This document shows, in pieces, positions 11,512-24,890 of a stretch of DNA of 64,000 bases. The notes under the pieces are model-generated. The model had not been told where the DNA came from. It did no database searches and saw nothing but the letters and a program-made list of their open reading frames with translations. Both the position numbers and the translations under genes were made by a program. The stretch comes from Hypoxylon rubiginosum (taxonomy: Eukaryota; Ascomycota; Sordariomycetes; Xylariales; Hypoxylaceae), in assembly GCA_902806565.1 (NCBI GenBank), contig CADCXA010000032.1, forward strand, positions 496,001 through 560,000. The letters are read 5' to 3'. Position 1 is the first letter of the stretch, and each line of letters starts with the position of its first letter.

Positions 11512-13256
11512 ATGTTATTTGGGATAGTAGCTGTCTCATTGGCATTATGCCTATGCCGTCATGTGCTTGCGGATGCAGCAGATCACAACGCTGATTCGTT
11601 CACCAATCCAGTGCTTTGGGAAGATCTAGCCGACCTAGATATCTTCCGCGTTGATGATGCTTGGTACTACTCGGCTTCGACGATGCACTATTCCCCGGGA
11701 GCACCCATCCTACGATCATACGACCTGATCAACTGGGAATACATCGGACATTCGGTCCCAACATTGGAATGGTCTTCCAAGTACAACTTGACAGGCAATG
11801 AACGGGCGTACGTAAAGGGAATCTGGGCCTCGACCATGCGCTACAGGAAAAGCAACGATAAATGGTACTGGCTAGGCTGCATCGAATCTGGCAAGACGTA
11901 CGTGTACACGGCTCCGTCGGTGACCGGACCGTGGAGCCTAGCATCGACCCTAAGCACCTGCTTTTACGACGCGGGCCTGTTTATTGACGACGACGATACC
12001 ATGTATGTTGCATACGGCAACACGCGACTGTCCGTCGCCCAGCTCTCGCCGGACGGCCTCAGCATCGTCAAAACCCAGCAAGTGTATTCGTCCCCGGGGA
12101 ATATCGGCACGCTCGAGGGAAGCCGGATGTACAAGTATAACGGGCAATACTACATACTCACCACCAGACCGGCGAATTCCGAGTACGTCTTGAAGGCCTC
12201 CAGCCCCTTCGGCAGCTATAGCATCAAGATTCTTGCGAATAGTCTATCACCACCAGCGGCAGGCGGCGGAAACCCTCATCAAGGGGGAATCGTGGACACT
12301 CCGAATGGCAATTGGTACTATATGGCCTTTGAGGATGCGTATCCAGGGGGTAGAATCCCCGTTTTAGCCCCTATTACGTGGGGTTCTGACGGCTTCCCGG
12401 TACTTACGACGTCTGGTGGTGGTTGGGGTGTTACATATCCTATGCCGATGACTGCGCACCCATTGCCGGCTCTAATCGGTACGGATTCTTTCTTGGGGCC
12501 TGATTTAAGCCACCAGTGGGAATGGAACCGTACGTGCCTACTTTGAGATTCATTTGTCCTGCCCCTTAATCTATCCGGGGACTAAACTCCCCCCCTTTAA
12601 ACTCCTAGTTCAGAATATAAATCTTATCCATCACTTCCGCAGATAACCCCGACACGACCAAGTTCAACATCAGCAACGGCCTAACGCTCAACACCGCCAC
12701 AGTAACCAACGACCTGTACGCCGCCAGAAACACGCTCACCCATCGGATCCACGGCCCGATCTCGACCGCGACGATAGTCCTAGACACGACGAACATGGCC
12801 GACGGCGACCGAGCCGGCTTGTCCCTCTTCCGCGATCAATCGGCGTGGATCGGCGTTCTGAACGACGGCGGGTCCCTCAAGGTAGGCATGGTGAACAGCA
12901 TCACGATGGACGCGTCGTGGAGGACGACGAACACGGGCAGGACTGCCGCGACTGCGAACGTCTCTAAAGGGACTATTTACCTCCGCTGCAACGTCAACAT
13001 CAGCCCGGGTGCCGGTCGCACTGGGACCTTCAGCTATAGCACCGACGGGGCCAGCTTTACGAATTTGGGCACGGCGTTCGCTCTCACGACCGACTGGCAT
13101 TATTTTATTGGGTATCGCTGGGGTATATTTAACGTGAGTCTTACTTTAGACTCTAGCTTCTTGCCGAAAGTGATACTGACGTTGAATTAATAGTATGCTA
13201 CGAAGGCGCTTGGTGGCTTTGTTACGGTCAGCTCCTTTACGCAGGACGTATCTTAG
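11512..13256 (+). CDS. Secreted glycoside hydrolase family 43, 523 aa
   Basis: Exons 11512-12529, 12643-13133 and 13194-13256 join in frame. A signal peptide covers about residues 1-20 (cleavage after HVLA). The GH43 five-bladed propeller follows: NPVLWEDLADLDIFR carries the probable catalytic base (Asp41), CFYDAGLFIDDDDTMYVAYG the pKa-modulating Asp, and GTLEGSRMY the acid Glu. The C-terminal exon-2/3 part, starting at the WEWNHNPD junction, is the concanavalin-like beta-sandwich common in fungal GH43 beta-xylosidases and alpha-L-arabinofuranosidases. It probably removes xylose or arabinose from hemicellulose outside the cell. Substrate cannot be fixed by eye. Along with the GH11 xylanase at 40 kb it points to a plant-biomass lifestyle. 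Confidence 0.9.
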
Positions 13257-14470
13257 ACGTGAAAGCATCTAATGCTTCTTGCATTGTATCATCCAACCTT
13301 ATATGGAATACCTATTCTACTGCTCCATAGTCGAATGGTAGTGACCCATGGTGATATGTTGCTATCATCCAGTGCATGCTTTTAAGAACTACACAGGCAG
13401 GACGGCTTATAAGCTCTCCGTCCTTCTTGAAGCCTTATCACGAAGTAATTACACTAAGAAAACAGCTCAAGTCAATGCATAACGTATTGCTTAAAACCCG
13501 GCGGCTGGCTACAAGACTAAAGATGTAAACTTTTGAATTGCCTCGTTTCTTCACACTCAACAACTAATACGTATAATATGCAGCTCAAATCAACTTCATT
13601 CGTTACTTCGCGATAATGTCGGCCTTAAGAGTGCTTGGACTAGCTTAATTTCATAGCACGTGTACTATATTAAACATAAAATAGGGGAACCGAGGTTTCT
13701 CTTAGAAGGTTCTCAACAAAGGGACTAAATATTCGAAAACAAGATAAACGAGTATCTTATCTTACTACGCCGTAGGATTCTTGCCTTAAAGCAATACTCG
13801 TAGTCTATAGGCTATTGAATGCGGAAGAGGTCTTTAAAGGGCCATATCATGTGCACATATAGGGATGAAAGGATAAGGGTGACCGAGATCAATGTAATCG
13901 TAGAGTCGCTTCACACAGATAACGATGGGACACCAGACAATCCGTCGGAAATACATGCATTCAGCCTACATCAGTACATTAAATGCCATAAACCATGGGC
14001 AATAATAATCAATTTGCAGGAGTGCTATGAGCAAACCATCAATTGACGCTGTTGCCTGCCTACGAACTATGTTGACACTGCAGTAGAGGTGATGGCGAGA
14101 ATCCGCCGGGGGAACTAAACATGAGAAAGAAGCAGAAACGGATCGTAGCCACTATCTGGCCTTGCAAGAGGACCTATTGTCCCAACATCAAAGCCATAAG
14201 TTCATTCATCCCTTCCTCCCTTTAGCAATGGTGCAATATGGTCCCTCCCTCCCTAATGACTGAAAATGAAATCGAATGTGACCAGTTTAATGGTCCGCCT
14301 AGACAAAGAAACCGCAACGCCAGTTCCGAACTCATCTACGCCTTTGCAATGTGGGCCGGGTCTTTGCACAGCTTATAGCACTGCTGCTGCCTTTGACATG
14401 GACTCCGATTCCCAAAGAGATCACCCTGGCATACTATTTGTGACAAAGAATATCCGCTGATTTTACCTGT
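13257..14470. other. Spacer, no gene recognised
   Basis: AT-rich between the 3' ends of the GH43 gene and the FHA gene. Short ORFs at 13819-14046 and 14266-14460 show no domain. Confidence 0.5.
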
Positions 14471-17336
14471 TCAGAGAACAGGTGCGGTAGAAACCATGTA
14501 GGTAAGTGCAGCAGCCCCTCCAAGAGCAACGTACGCTGCTGCCCGTGCGAATCGTCGTTTCTTCGACGGTTGGACGTTGTCACGTCGCGCTGGAATGGCA
14601 AGGGAGCGCAACATCAGTTCAGTTTGTGAGGGCAGAGCCTCGTCAACAGATTCAGCGTTGGGTACAACAGAATAGCGGGTTTCGTCGTTTGTCAATCCTG
14701 AACTCGGGCCATCGTCAGAGCTGGTGTGAGTGTCATATTGGTCGGGCCAGTCGTCTTCACCAGCAAATGCGTCTTCGTGAGATCGCTTCGAGGCACGTCG
14801 CGCCTGGGAGAAGGTAAAAGCTCCGTTGGGTTTGATGATGAGTTGGACATTCTCCTCGACGGGTGTGCCATTCGCCTCCTTAACAACCCGGTGTGGTGAC
14901 GGGGGCGATATTGTTATCGGAGGGAGACGATTTGTAGAATCGTCGCCCCGGCTATTCTTCGGCTCCTGCGTCAGAAGATCCTGGATTCCAACACGTCTTG
15001 GTTGTTGACTAGCGCCACTCTCGGTTGCCATCTTGCTTTGCTGGAATGTGAATGCACTAGTCATATCGAATTCTGGACTCTCATGCCGCGACATCCACAG
15101 AGCGGGAAAATCCTCGGCTCCAGGATTATTGATGAATCTCTCTCCCGATATCGACCAGGGTGACTTCTGTGTTGTAACAGAAGCCTTCAGATCGACGTGG
15201 GTAGTGTCCTGAGGCTCAGGAGTGGTGTCGGTCGTAGCGTTGGCAGTGTCGACAGCATCGACGGTGTCGATAGTGTCGACAGGCTCCAAAGCAGCCTTCA
15301 ATTGACTCAAGTCTACTTCAGATAACCATGCTGCTGGATCTGCTACACCATCTGCTCCCGCACCAGCAACACCATCCTCAGACTTCTTATTTAAGGTTTC
15401 TCGAACTGCAGAAGTGGGCGGCGGCGGAAGAGCATCCGTGAGATTCGTTCGATTGTCCTCTCGAGCCGCAAAGTACTCGTACTTCCCTGACTTCTCGCCA
15501 AGAACTTGGGCTCTAACATCACTCGGCTCTTGGTCATGAAGAGGACGACTCTTGAACATGGCAGCATCCGACGGACTCGGATATCGAGGTGGAACGACTG
15601 GTGTGGTCCGCTCAGTTGCGGTAGTGAATAGGAATGGCGTTACGAAAGGGTTATTAGTGCGAGGGGATTCGGCTAAGCCATCCTCGGGGAAGAACTCCTT
15701 CGAGACGGGCGGCAGAGGCGGGGAGGCTAGAGAGGAGTCGGGGGCCGGAGAGTTTGGACTTGACAAAGAGTCTGTCGAATCATCGCCCGATGACGAAGTG
15801 TCGTTATCCGAGTACGGAATATCGGAGAGGTCTACAACTCAGATCGTTAATTCTCCGGTCAGGGTATAATTCGTGAATAGTAGGAGGGTACTCACCCAAG
15901 TCTTCATCCATACTATCATATGACTCTGCATATTCGTTCACCTGGGACGTCGAAGAGTAATCGTCTTCCGCATCGACGTCCGCATCATCGACGTCCGCAT
16001 CATCGACGTCTACATCATCGACGTCTACATCATCGACGTCTACACTATCGACGTCTACATCGACGTCTACATCGACGTCTACATCACCGACGTCCACATC
16101 GCTCATGTCGCTGACAGAACCCTCGGTAATGGCTGAATCAACATCCGTGTCAACATCCGTATCAACCGGCTGGACGTCCTCTCTAGATATCTGTTCATTA
16201 AAACGATCGACGAAATTGGCAATACTACGTTTCTCCGTCTCCGACATGCCTTCCACAGTCGGTGGGAAATAGGGCGCCGCGTGAGAAGCAATAGCAGCAG
16301 CTAAGCCCGGCGGGCATTCCAACGCAGGAGGTGCATGATAGGGCAGTAGGGGATCATAATCAGAGCTTGTCGCCTCGGGCTCGCCGACTGGATGTTCCTC
16401 GGGTTCCGAGGTCAGATCGATGACATCCGAGCTGATGAAGGGATTCATCGTGCTGGTAAGAGACTTGCCATTGGCCTCGGATGACCAGCCCTCGTCGTCT
16501 TCGTCTTGCGTAAGGTCGATAGATGGACCACGTTGAATGGGTTGCGTTTGCGAGGTAGACATGCCCGTCTCAATGACACTCTCGTCGTCCTGCTCGTCCT
16601 CTTCATCATCAGGATCATAGAAAGCGAACGCGCGGTTCGCAGTTTCATCAACGGCCTGCGTGATTTGACGGTCCCTGTATAAGTGGTTAGCATTCTGATA
16701 GTACGGCTTTGACGGTGAAGCTTACAGCCCACGTTCGCCATCGAGCGTGAAGAAGTCGATAACACACGGAGGAAATGTTTCCTTGGATCTGAAAATATCG
16801 GTTCCGAACCGAAGCGAGTCGCCGCTCGATAGCTTCACCAATCGTTGTTGCTCGAGTCGGGTTTCATTTCCATTGGCCCAGCGGGGGGTATGGAAGGTAC
16901 CGTGGAGGGATCCGATATCCTTGATGAAGACTCCCTATTGTTGTATTAGTTTAGGTGTGCTAGAGACACAAGCCTGAGAATGGCAGCGTGCTTGGGTAAG
17001 CTTACCTTGGGAGTACTCTCAGAGTCGAGAATAAATTCGGCGTGATGCCTCGACATCACGGGACTATCAAACCAGGCATTATCAACAGAGGCGACAAAAC
17101 CTTTGGCGGGGATTCTGGATGCTCGGCCGATTCGGACACAGGGACGCTCGCGGCCAAGGATGAATTGACGATGGGTGAAGGGGTTGGAGGTGGGGGGATT
17201 GTCGCTTGCTCGAGAGAGTAGACTGACGACGACAACTAAGAATGATGTAAGTTAGTTTAATTTACGACTCACTGTGATGGACATCTCCATTCATACCTTC
17301 GTCGTCTTTGTTGTCCGAAACGCCGGACGTCGCCAT
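14471..17336 (-). CDS. FHA-domain protein with acidic repeats and C-terminal TM, 872 aa
   Basis: Five exons (17336-17297, 17235-17006, 16934-16726, 16674-15896, 15831-14471) join in frame. Residues about 35-125 form an FHA phosphothreonine-binding domain: RIGRASR, then MSRHHAEF, then SLHGTF, where the usual NGT is HGT. A long acidic, disordered region follows, including a run of alternating Val-Asp with Asp-Asp steps encoded by a 15/12-bp minisatellite, and then Ser/Pro-rich sequence. The last 30 residues carry a basic KKRRFARAAAY stretch followed by a hydrophobic segment, as in tail-anchored proteins. FHA plus C-terminal TM is the layout of SLMAP-type STRIPAK subunits (Far9/Far10, PRO45), but the coiled coils of those are not seen, so the assignment stays open. 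It probably docks phosphorylated partners at an internal membrane or the nuclear envelope. Confidence 0.82.
15970..16110. repeat. Coding minisatellite, 15- and 12-bp units
   Basis: About six units of CATCATCGACGTCTA/CG followed by 12-bp units CATCGACGTCTA, inside exon 4 of the FHA gene. They encode the Asp/Val run on the minus strand. Each unit holds the palindrome GACGTC (ACGT core). Confidence 0.85.
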
Positions 17337-20012
17337 TTTGCCTAGCTTGTGCTGCTCGGCAGAGGGATAAATGGACCTCGAGCCTCGAGGATGCCGAGGG
17401 ATTACCTAAGGTCTACGACACGATTAGGAGGGTCTTTGGCGTGACAAACTTGTTAGAAGAATCTGTGTTGATGGAGAGTAGCTGAGATGATAGACTGGTG
17501 TTGAGATTTGACGTCGTAGTAGATGAGAGATGAGGACGGACAAATAAGTTGGAGGGGGGGGAAGAGAGGTGAGAAGGAGGGAGGTGACAGGTGAGTTTGG
17601 GCTTGCGTTGGTGGGTTGGTGGGTATGTCAGAAGTTGGGAGCCCGCGAATGTTCGGGTTCAGCAGTAAAAGGCCATGCTAGGTTGTAAGGTTGTAAGATT
17701 GTAAGGTGCAATGTGGTAGGTGCAGAAGGCGGTTCCAGGCTAGCTTTTTACCCACCGGGTCTGTCTATTAGGTCTGCCTCAGGCGCCTGAGGATGTAGTG
17801 ATGTAGTGATGTAGTCTGTAGGGAGACAATACATATGTATGTTAGGCGCAAGGTGTAGGTGTAGATTCGGGCGGGGCAGAAAGGCGCTGGGGATAGCGGA
17901 AAAGATTGGCGAAATACCTACCTAGGTATATGTAGGATATTAATCCCCTTGATGATGTCGTTAGCAACGGGGAACCTTGAACCTCGCTAGGTACCCAGGT
18001 ACATTCAACCATGTGCAACGAGTTGCTTTATCGAAGTTTACTCGATGAACAAAATCTCGATTTGGCTTCCAAAGAAGACTTTAATATCGAGAGTACAAAG
18101 TCAAAAGAAGTCGAAAGTCTAGAGTCGAGAGCCGAGAGTCAAGGGTCGAGAGGCTTGTCTCGCAGTCTCGCAGTCTCGCAGTTCTGGAATACAAATACAA
18201 ATATGTAGGATTAGGCAGAAGGGCTAAGCGACTAAGGCAAGCACTTTAACAGCCCACCTGGCAGGTCGACAAGGTAGAAGCTGGCAAGCTGGCAAGCTGG
18301 CAGGCTGGATACCTTAGGACTACTGAGCGGGGCCGGAGGGGCCTAGTTTGCCTGATAAGCCTGATAGCTTGGTCTGCTTGGTATGGTTGCCCTGATAAAT
18401 GCCTTATCAATACTGCATGTCTGCATGTGTAGACCCCACCTTCGACTTAACCTCGGGGAATGCATTTGTATTTACGTACTGGTTTGTGTTTGTATTACTT
18501 TCTTACGAATTTCTAGAGGGTTGAATGTGCTATAATATCTATCTCGGCAACATGCGTATATGTATATAAATGGAAGATAAAATGCGAAGTCCGCCCCTGT
18601 CTTGCCTTGCGAATACACACTGAAGCTCCCAAGGCTCTGACGTGCAACGTGTGAAGAGGATTACAAGGATCATTGGTCACAATACCTAGTAGGTACCTAG
18701 TACGCGGGGATGGTTCAGCTAGCGGGGCCGAAAGGCATTTGGTGGGACGGCGGGGTCGAGCTATGACAGCGTCTCAGTCACGAGAACATTAGGGAGGATT
18801 CCTTCCTGTTAGTCAATTTGGTGTTTGTTCTAACATATATAAGTGTGCATACTATATCTGTGCATGGGAAGTTCTCAAGTTCCCACCCATGTTTTGATTT
18901 TGGGAAGAGGAAAGGGACGTGAACATTGTGCATAGCAGCCTACTTTGTAGGTTGGTTATATGTACCCACCTAGGCAGCCTCGGCAGGTTGGCAGGTCGGA
19001 TGCAATATTCAGCATACACCTATAGAATTGCATGGGCTGCAGGCAGTGTTCTATTAACGTCCATTCTTCCAGGTGTACTTGACAAAGCAAACACCACGAG
19101 TACCGAACTAGCACAATGAATGGCTCATACCACTGACCTCGAGTAACATTAGATTGTTTCCATACCCACCAAACTCCTATTAGCAGGACGGACTGAATTC
19201 ACGAATATTTTAGTACCAACCTGTTCATAGTGACCTCTAAGCCACTGGCCACTACGTAACGCATATAGAGCACAACGGAATACGTAGGTATTCCGCAATC
19301 ACCGGCAATGAACTTCCAACTGTAGGAATTAGATACATGATAATATCGTGATCCCTAATTCCACGTTGTTGTGGCGAGAACCTAGCACTAAACTGGAGAA
19401 TCGAAGGGGAAGTCCCCCCCGCGATTTGTTCCTATGACGGGTTCTAAGTAATCCGTACCCAAATCCATCTTACCAGATGACGTCTATACACACAAGTTCT
19501 TCTGCTTAAATACATATGACTCCTGCCGTCTTCATCCCTTTGCTCGTTAGTTCGTAATACCTATCTCCGATTCGTCTAGGCTAAGCACCTATTTTTCTTT
19601 CTTTTTGCCATTCTCGAGAGAAAAAAACTCTGATGCGCAGCCCAAATCTCTAAGACCTTTTTAAGACAGCGCCCGTCCACATACCCAACCTTATTCATCA
19701 TCTTTCCATTGTTCTCGGAACAACCTTCAGGCTACCAGAACAATTAAAACAATCGACTACCTATCTACGTTCACCGACACAACCCCTTTTTTCGGAAAGT
19801 TCCTCCTATACATATAGACGAGTGAGGATTTTCGAATCATCCTCATGGAATTCATGTCGCGAAAATCCCAATCACTTCACTGTTCTCATACTAGACGATT
19901 CAAAACTTGATACCAACTCGGACAATACCTGCGCTACGCATAACCGATCGACCCAACAAAGTAGCAACACCGCACTAGCAAAGGATTGTAGATTAGCAAT
20001 CCACCGACTAAA
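17337..20012. other. Spacer between divergent FHA and IFRD genes
   Basis: 2.7 kb holding promoters of both genes and several short tandem repeats: GATGTAGT x3 (17792-17815), GAGTCGAGAGCC-like runs (18118-18150), CTGGCAAG x3.5 (18281-18308), and TACCTAGGTA-type palindromes (17915-17930, 18684-18703). The 400 bp before 20013 are pyrimidine-rich like a long 5' leader. No further gene is seen. Confidence 0.5.
18281..18308. repeat. Tandem CTGGCAAG repeat
   Basis: Three and a half copies of an 8-bp unit, CTGGCAAG/CTGGCAGG. Non-coding. Confidence 0.7.
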
Positions 20013-21392
20013 ATGACTGATCTGCGAAAGAAGATCTTCGAGAACGGCAAGACCGTCTCCAGAAAGGCCCGCTCTAGACAGCAGTCGGCCCAAGGATCCC
20101 CGGCCAGTTCGCGCGGCGGCTCGCGCGCCACCAGTCAACACGCATCTGACGAAGATGAAAGCGACTACGACGAAAGCCTGGGTAGTTCTATCGTCAACTC
20201 AGAAGACAGCGACGATGCAGGCCCGACACCCCCGTCCGAAGCCCTGCACGGTCATATCGTGGACCTACTCGACGAGAAGCGTGACAGTGGCCGAGATCGA
20301 GAGAGCAAACTGACGGCATACACCGAGCTCATTCGCCATCACTTCAGCGCAGACGAGATCGACGGGCGCATCAGCGAGCTTCTCCCCATGCTCCTGAAGA
20401 GCATCCGTGGTCGAAGAACGGCCCAAGGAGCTCTATGGGCGCTGAGAGCTCTTTCGATCACCATTCTTACCACTGGCAGTGAACAAATCCACGATCGCGT
20501 GTACCCGACCTTGAAGACCCTTTGCCAGGACACAGAGTACGATGAAGACAATGAAACGATCAAAGTAGCTTGTATCCGAACCATGGCTATATCGACAATG
20601 TGTGGGGGAGGATCAGCTACTGCCGCCGAAGAGTTCCTCGACTTCCTCATGGATATCATCGAGAGCGACGGACATGTCATTGATGCCGGCGACAGTGGTC
20701 CAGTTGTCTGTGCGGCTTTGGATGCCTGGGGGTTCGTTGCGAGCGACCTTGAAGATCTCGAGGAAGGGAGCACGCGCGCATTAGAGGCTTTCACCGAACA
20801 GCTTGACAGCACCGACGTGAATGTTCAGATCGCTGCCGGAGCCGACATCGCGCTGCTGCTAGAGGCTGCACGTGAACATGAAGAGGAGACGGATGAGCCT
20901 TGGAACATGCGCTACGATCAGGATAGGCTTCTACAACGATTAACTGCCCTTACGAAGGAGTCATCTAAGTCGATATCCAAGAAAGACCGACGACAGCTGC
21001 ACAGCAGTTTTAACAGTGTGGTAACATCTCTAGAGCACGGCAAGGGTCCGGGATATTCGACTGCACGTCGCTTCGCCAGCAATCCTCACACCGGCGGCAA
21101 CAGAACCGACTTCAAGGATGATTCCCAAGAGTATGGCTACCGACAGAAGTTTCGAGTCCAGAACATCAGCATCATTATTGACACCTGGTCTCTGTCTTCT
21201 CGCATCAGCATGCTCAAGGCTATCCTCGGAAATGGTCTTGCTAGTCATTACTTGTTCAACCCCGTGATTAGAGACTTGCTAAGCGGCGCGAAAAGCGAGA
21301 TCCTTTCGGCACCCGTCAAGACTGAGAAATCTGGTAGCCTATATGTTCCGAAGTCGCACAAGACGGGGCACGGGAAGAAGTCGACGAGATGA
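20013..21392 (+). CDS. Interferon-related developmental regulator (IFRD) family protein, 459 aa
   Basis: Intronless ORF. The basic N-terminus (about residues 1-70) is Ser/Arg-rich and followed by an acidic patch (DEDESDYDESLGSS). Residues about 75-380 match the IFRD helical-repeat domain: HIVDLLDEKR..SRESKLTAYTELIRHH-like start, LLPMLLKSIRGR, ALWALRALSI, and an acidic ALEAFTEQLDSTDVNVQIAAG helix repeat. The C-terminus holds FRVQNISIIIDTWS..ISMLKAILGNGLASHY, which matches the conserved IFRD C-terminal block (YGTEKVYLDSWARKRQYN-like role) and ends in a basic tail. IFRD1/IFRD2 act as transcription co-regulators and ribosome-binding translational factors in animals; the fungal member's role is not established. 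The long pyrimidine-rich leader suggests a housekeeping promoter. Confidence 0.85.
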   Translation: MTDLRKKIFENGKTVSRKARSRQQSAQGSPASSRGGSRATSQHASDEDESDYDESLGSSIVNSEDSDDAGPTPPSEALHGHIVDLLDEKRDSGRDRESKLTAYTELIRHHFSADEIDGRISELLPMLLKSIRGRRTAQGALWALRALSITILTTGSEQIHDRVYPTLKTLCQDTEYDEDNETIKVACIRTMAISTMCGGGSATAAEEFLDFLMDIIESDGHVIDAGDSGPVVCAALDAWGFVASDLEDLEEGSTRALEAFTEQLDSTDVNVQIAAGADIALLLEAAREHEEETDEPWNMRYDQDRLLQRLTALTKESSKSISKKDRRQLHSSFNSVVTSLEHGKGPGYSTARRFASNPHTGGNRTDFKDDSQEYGYRQKFRVQNISIIIDTWSLSSRISMLKAILGNGLASHYLFNPVIRDLLSGAKSEILSAPVKTEKSGSLYVPKSHKTGHGKKSTR

Positions 21393-24300
21393 GTTTCTGA
21401 TTAAGTACTTTCATGGCACACTGTGTTGGCTACACGCACATGGTGTAAACAACCTAGAGGGTTTCGTCTTTTGGCCTATTTTGCTCCTTTTCTTTTCTTC
21501 TTCCGTAAGGACGAGGCTCCTATAAGTTCTGGTTTATTCATGGGGGTTGGCTTGGTAGTATTTTGCATAACTGTTTACTGTTATTTGCTGTATAGCTCTG
21601 AATAACCCTGATCCACGATCGAGAGTCACGAATTACCGTTTGATTTATTGTGCTACTCATTCCTACGTACCTAGGCGTAAAATTCGGCATGCCTTTTCCG
21701 TGCATGAGGGCGCTTACGTGACATGCACGCGGCTACCCGCATGTCTCATGTTACATCTTTTATAAATGGTCCTCCCAAAGTCCGCCCGGCGTTTGAGGGA
21801 TCCATGGATCGTACGTAGCAGACTCGACTATTATATACGCCTCGAGTGATGAATGGCAACATAATCAAGAGAGGTAGGCATGTCTTGCTAAAATAGAACA
21901 AGAGTTGTACATCCTTCTTGTCGTCCTATCTCTGCTCTCGAACCCTATATACAGAAGGCAGTTTCGTGATACCCCGTTGCCATCCCCTATTTCCTCATGG
22001 TGGTTAGTTCCTTGCATGCCGAAGTGGGTGGCTGCATGCATATCGTAAAATATTCCCAGCGAAGTGGATGGAGCGGCGGAACTAATTACGGGTTGTTGGA
22101 GATTGTAGGAGCACGTAGCCCATGTACTCATATACTCGCTCGTGTATCTCATCTATCTGGTAGAGACATGTCTGAGTTTGAAGGCATGGGTTGCCCCCTT
22201 ACGGTGATGGGGGGATGAAGCAATGTGGCTTTGAATTCGGCATAACTCCAAAAGGGCGTGATTTGATGGCGGTGCAATCCGGGAGGCAGAGAGGTCGCCA
22301 ACTTGCACCTGTGTTGGAACTACCACACGCCATCATCAGACTCAGCCCCGGGTACAATACACACGTTTATTCGCCACCCTAATAAGGTAGGTAACTAGCT
22401 TGTAAAGGGGGTATTGCCGAAGTGCTATAGCATATAGTCGAGGAACTTATAATTGGATAGACGTCGGCCGCTAAGGTATAGAGTCTAGACCGCTGTAGTA
22501 TACATTGATTTCTCATAGATGTTCCATACCAACCCGAACGACTACGGTAAAAAGATTCCGGATGAGAAGGATATGAAATGGTACCAGTACCCGTAAACTG
22601 TACCAGCGTACCTATATTAGGTATGTAGCATGTATGTAGCTATGCACAATCGTGAGGTTCCATGTAGTTGTATTACATGGATTTGACGCAGATCGGATGG
22701 CAGCGTGATTGTGCATTGGGGGCTATGATTAGCTCACAAATGGACAGTTTCTAGTTGAAGCGGCTGCCAATACGACTCTGAAGGTACCTAAAGCACCTAT
22801 CACACTGCCTTTGTGGTTTGGTGATGAGGCACGTCAACGTAGGATCGAGGAGGAGCCAAATAAGTCGGTGAGCGTAGAGCCTCCCGTAGGCTCGTCACAA
22901 TCACGATACGATTACTACCCCATATGGGGGAACAAGATGAACGAACGACGGGCTCGAGTTTGCTACTATGTGCTCTGCTACTGAGCCGTAGTGAACACTA
23001 GCGGCTGCGCCAGCCCAAGACGTGCCGAGGTGCTGGCCAACTGATCCAAATATACCATGGACCCGATCTCTCTAGCGTAGCGCCTTATGGGTTCTAGTAT
23101 GCCGTTGCGAAGCAGATGCCCGATAGTCGTCCAGCCAAAAGAAAATTGCGGGACCTAGCTTGATCGTTTATTAAACTTGTCTGGGCCGACGTAAATAAAA
23201 AATAAAAAAGGAGGAAATTGGGCAGCAAACGGAACCAGGTGTCTGGTAAACAGATCCAGTTTCTCCAACCTCCTTTAGGGACCTGAAGATATAAGGTAGG
23301 TACTTACATAGCAAAAAGGATCCGAGTGAAGCTTTAAAAGACCGCGGGCTATCTTATAACCTGAATGATCAAGTGGACGTGTACTAGGTAGGTATGTAAG
23401 TCAATGGGTAAAATTAGAAGACTGCGTCTATATGGCCGACAGACATATTCAGGGGTAAGAAAAGAAACCGTCTTCTGAATCGTACGTCTTCTCAACTGTA
23501 CTTCGTAGGATGGAAAGGAATACTGCGTCGATAGAAAGTCTTCAGACTTCGGTAGGGCAGCCCCCAACCTCCTTGTCATTGCAGCCGGTACGTCCCTGGG
23601 CAAAGTGCTGAGAGAGGCCTGTTCTGTGACGGGATTGGCCAACCTCTTCAAGCAGAGCCAACGCATCAAATCCCACCCCAGCAAGTTTCCCTAGCAAGGT
23701 CTTCGCCCCCCCACAAGCTCCCGGCCGTCATGGTGGCCAGCTTTTTTTTCCCCCTCGACAATTAATAACAAAGCCTCATAAGCCTATTATCACCCATCTT
23801 CCCCATTCCCACCCCACGACTTGTACTTGTAATTCTTCCACCAGAAACCGAGAGGGAGCCTCGAGGCTTGCACTCGTCCGACTTGTCTGGTGGCCCCGAC
23901 GAATCCGTGCAATACATGATTGTATTGTATTGGACGAGACGAGGTTTGACATTTGACGTACATCTGTCCTGCAAGCAAGAGGGCAGCATTTTCATCCACC
24001 AGCCCACTGCCCACTCGACTTGTTCGAACCGACAGGAAAACACAAACATCCAAACCGTTCGAAACAAGACCCCAAGTGCGATCCTCGAACTGGGCCCTGG
24101 GCCGCATAATCCGCCCGCATATCTCTTAATATTTTCCACACATGTATGTATGAAGCTCTTCCACAATTGTCGAATCGAATGATTATTCTTCATAACCATC
24201 CCCTAATGTAAATATTGTTCGTGTTTGTATTTTTCTTTTCCGTGGTGCTTCGCGCATGTTATTCGCATAAAGTGTGGATTAGGCTGGTTAGTTGTGTTGC

Positions 24301-24890
24301 CGAACTGGTCTGGTCTGCCTGCAATTGAGGGGGCTGGGATAGGAAGACCTGAAGACCTGAAATCCAAAGGTGCAGGTCCTTTCGGTTTTCGAGCTCCTAC
24401 GCTCCTACTACCAGCTTTTCTTTTCATAATTCCTCCTGCGCTACCAACACCAACCCAAAAAATAATCTCACTTTCTTCTTGTCTATTAATTCCCAAAATC
24501 CTAATTCCAATTCATAATATTCATTATAATTTCCATCGGTCGATCGCCGCTATAGTCGTCGTCAAGGTAGTGGATGTAGCCATATTGTGCAAACATACTG
24601 CCATTGTTTGGAGCTTCGATTAATTCTCATTCGCATAGATACCGCATTTTCCATCCACCTTCCGATGTTTTAATCAGCATTCGCGCAACTTGTTCGACCT
24701 TTCCCTCTCCCAATCTCCCTCCCGTATCCTCATTTCTCCAGTCGACTGTAACCAATCCTCTTCACCGCTTTCTCTCGTGCTTGGGGTACACATAACTGGG
24801 CAGCGAGAGGATTGGCCAGGGTGGAAGCGGCCAATAACGTATAGGCAAGGCCACATATTTTGACAAGTCGGCACACTCTCGGGCAGCAAA
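21393..24890. other. Spacer of 3.5 kb upstream of the large disordered protein
   Basis: No recognisable domain in any frame. Contains scattered TACCTA/TAGGTA palindromes (for example near 21668 and 23382), and CT-rich sequence from about 24400 that is probably the leader of the gene at 24891. Confidence 0.45.

Noticed and set aside
23349..23684. Minus ORF of 111 aa
   Set aside because: Begins with TTG, no domain and no splice support.
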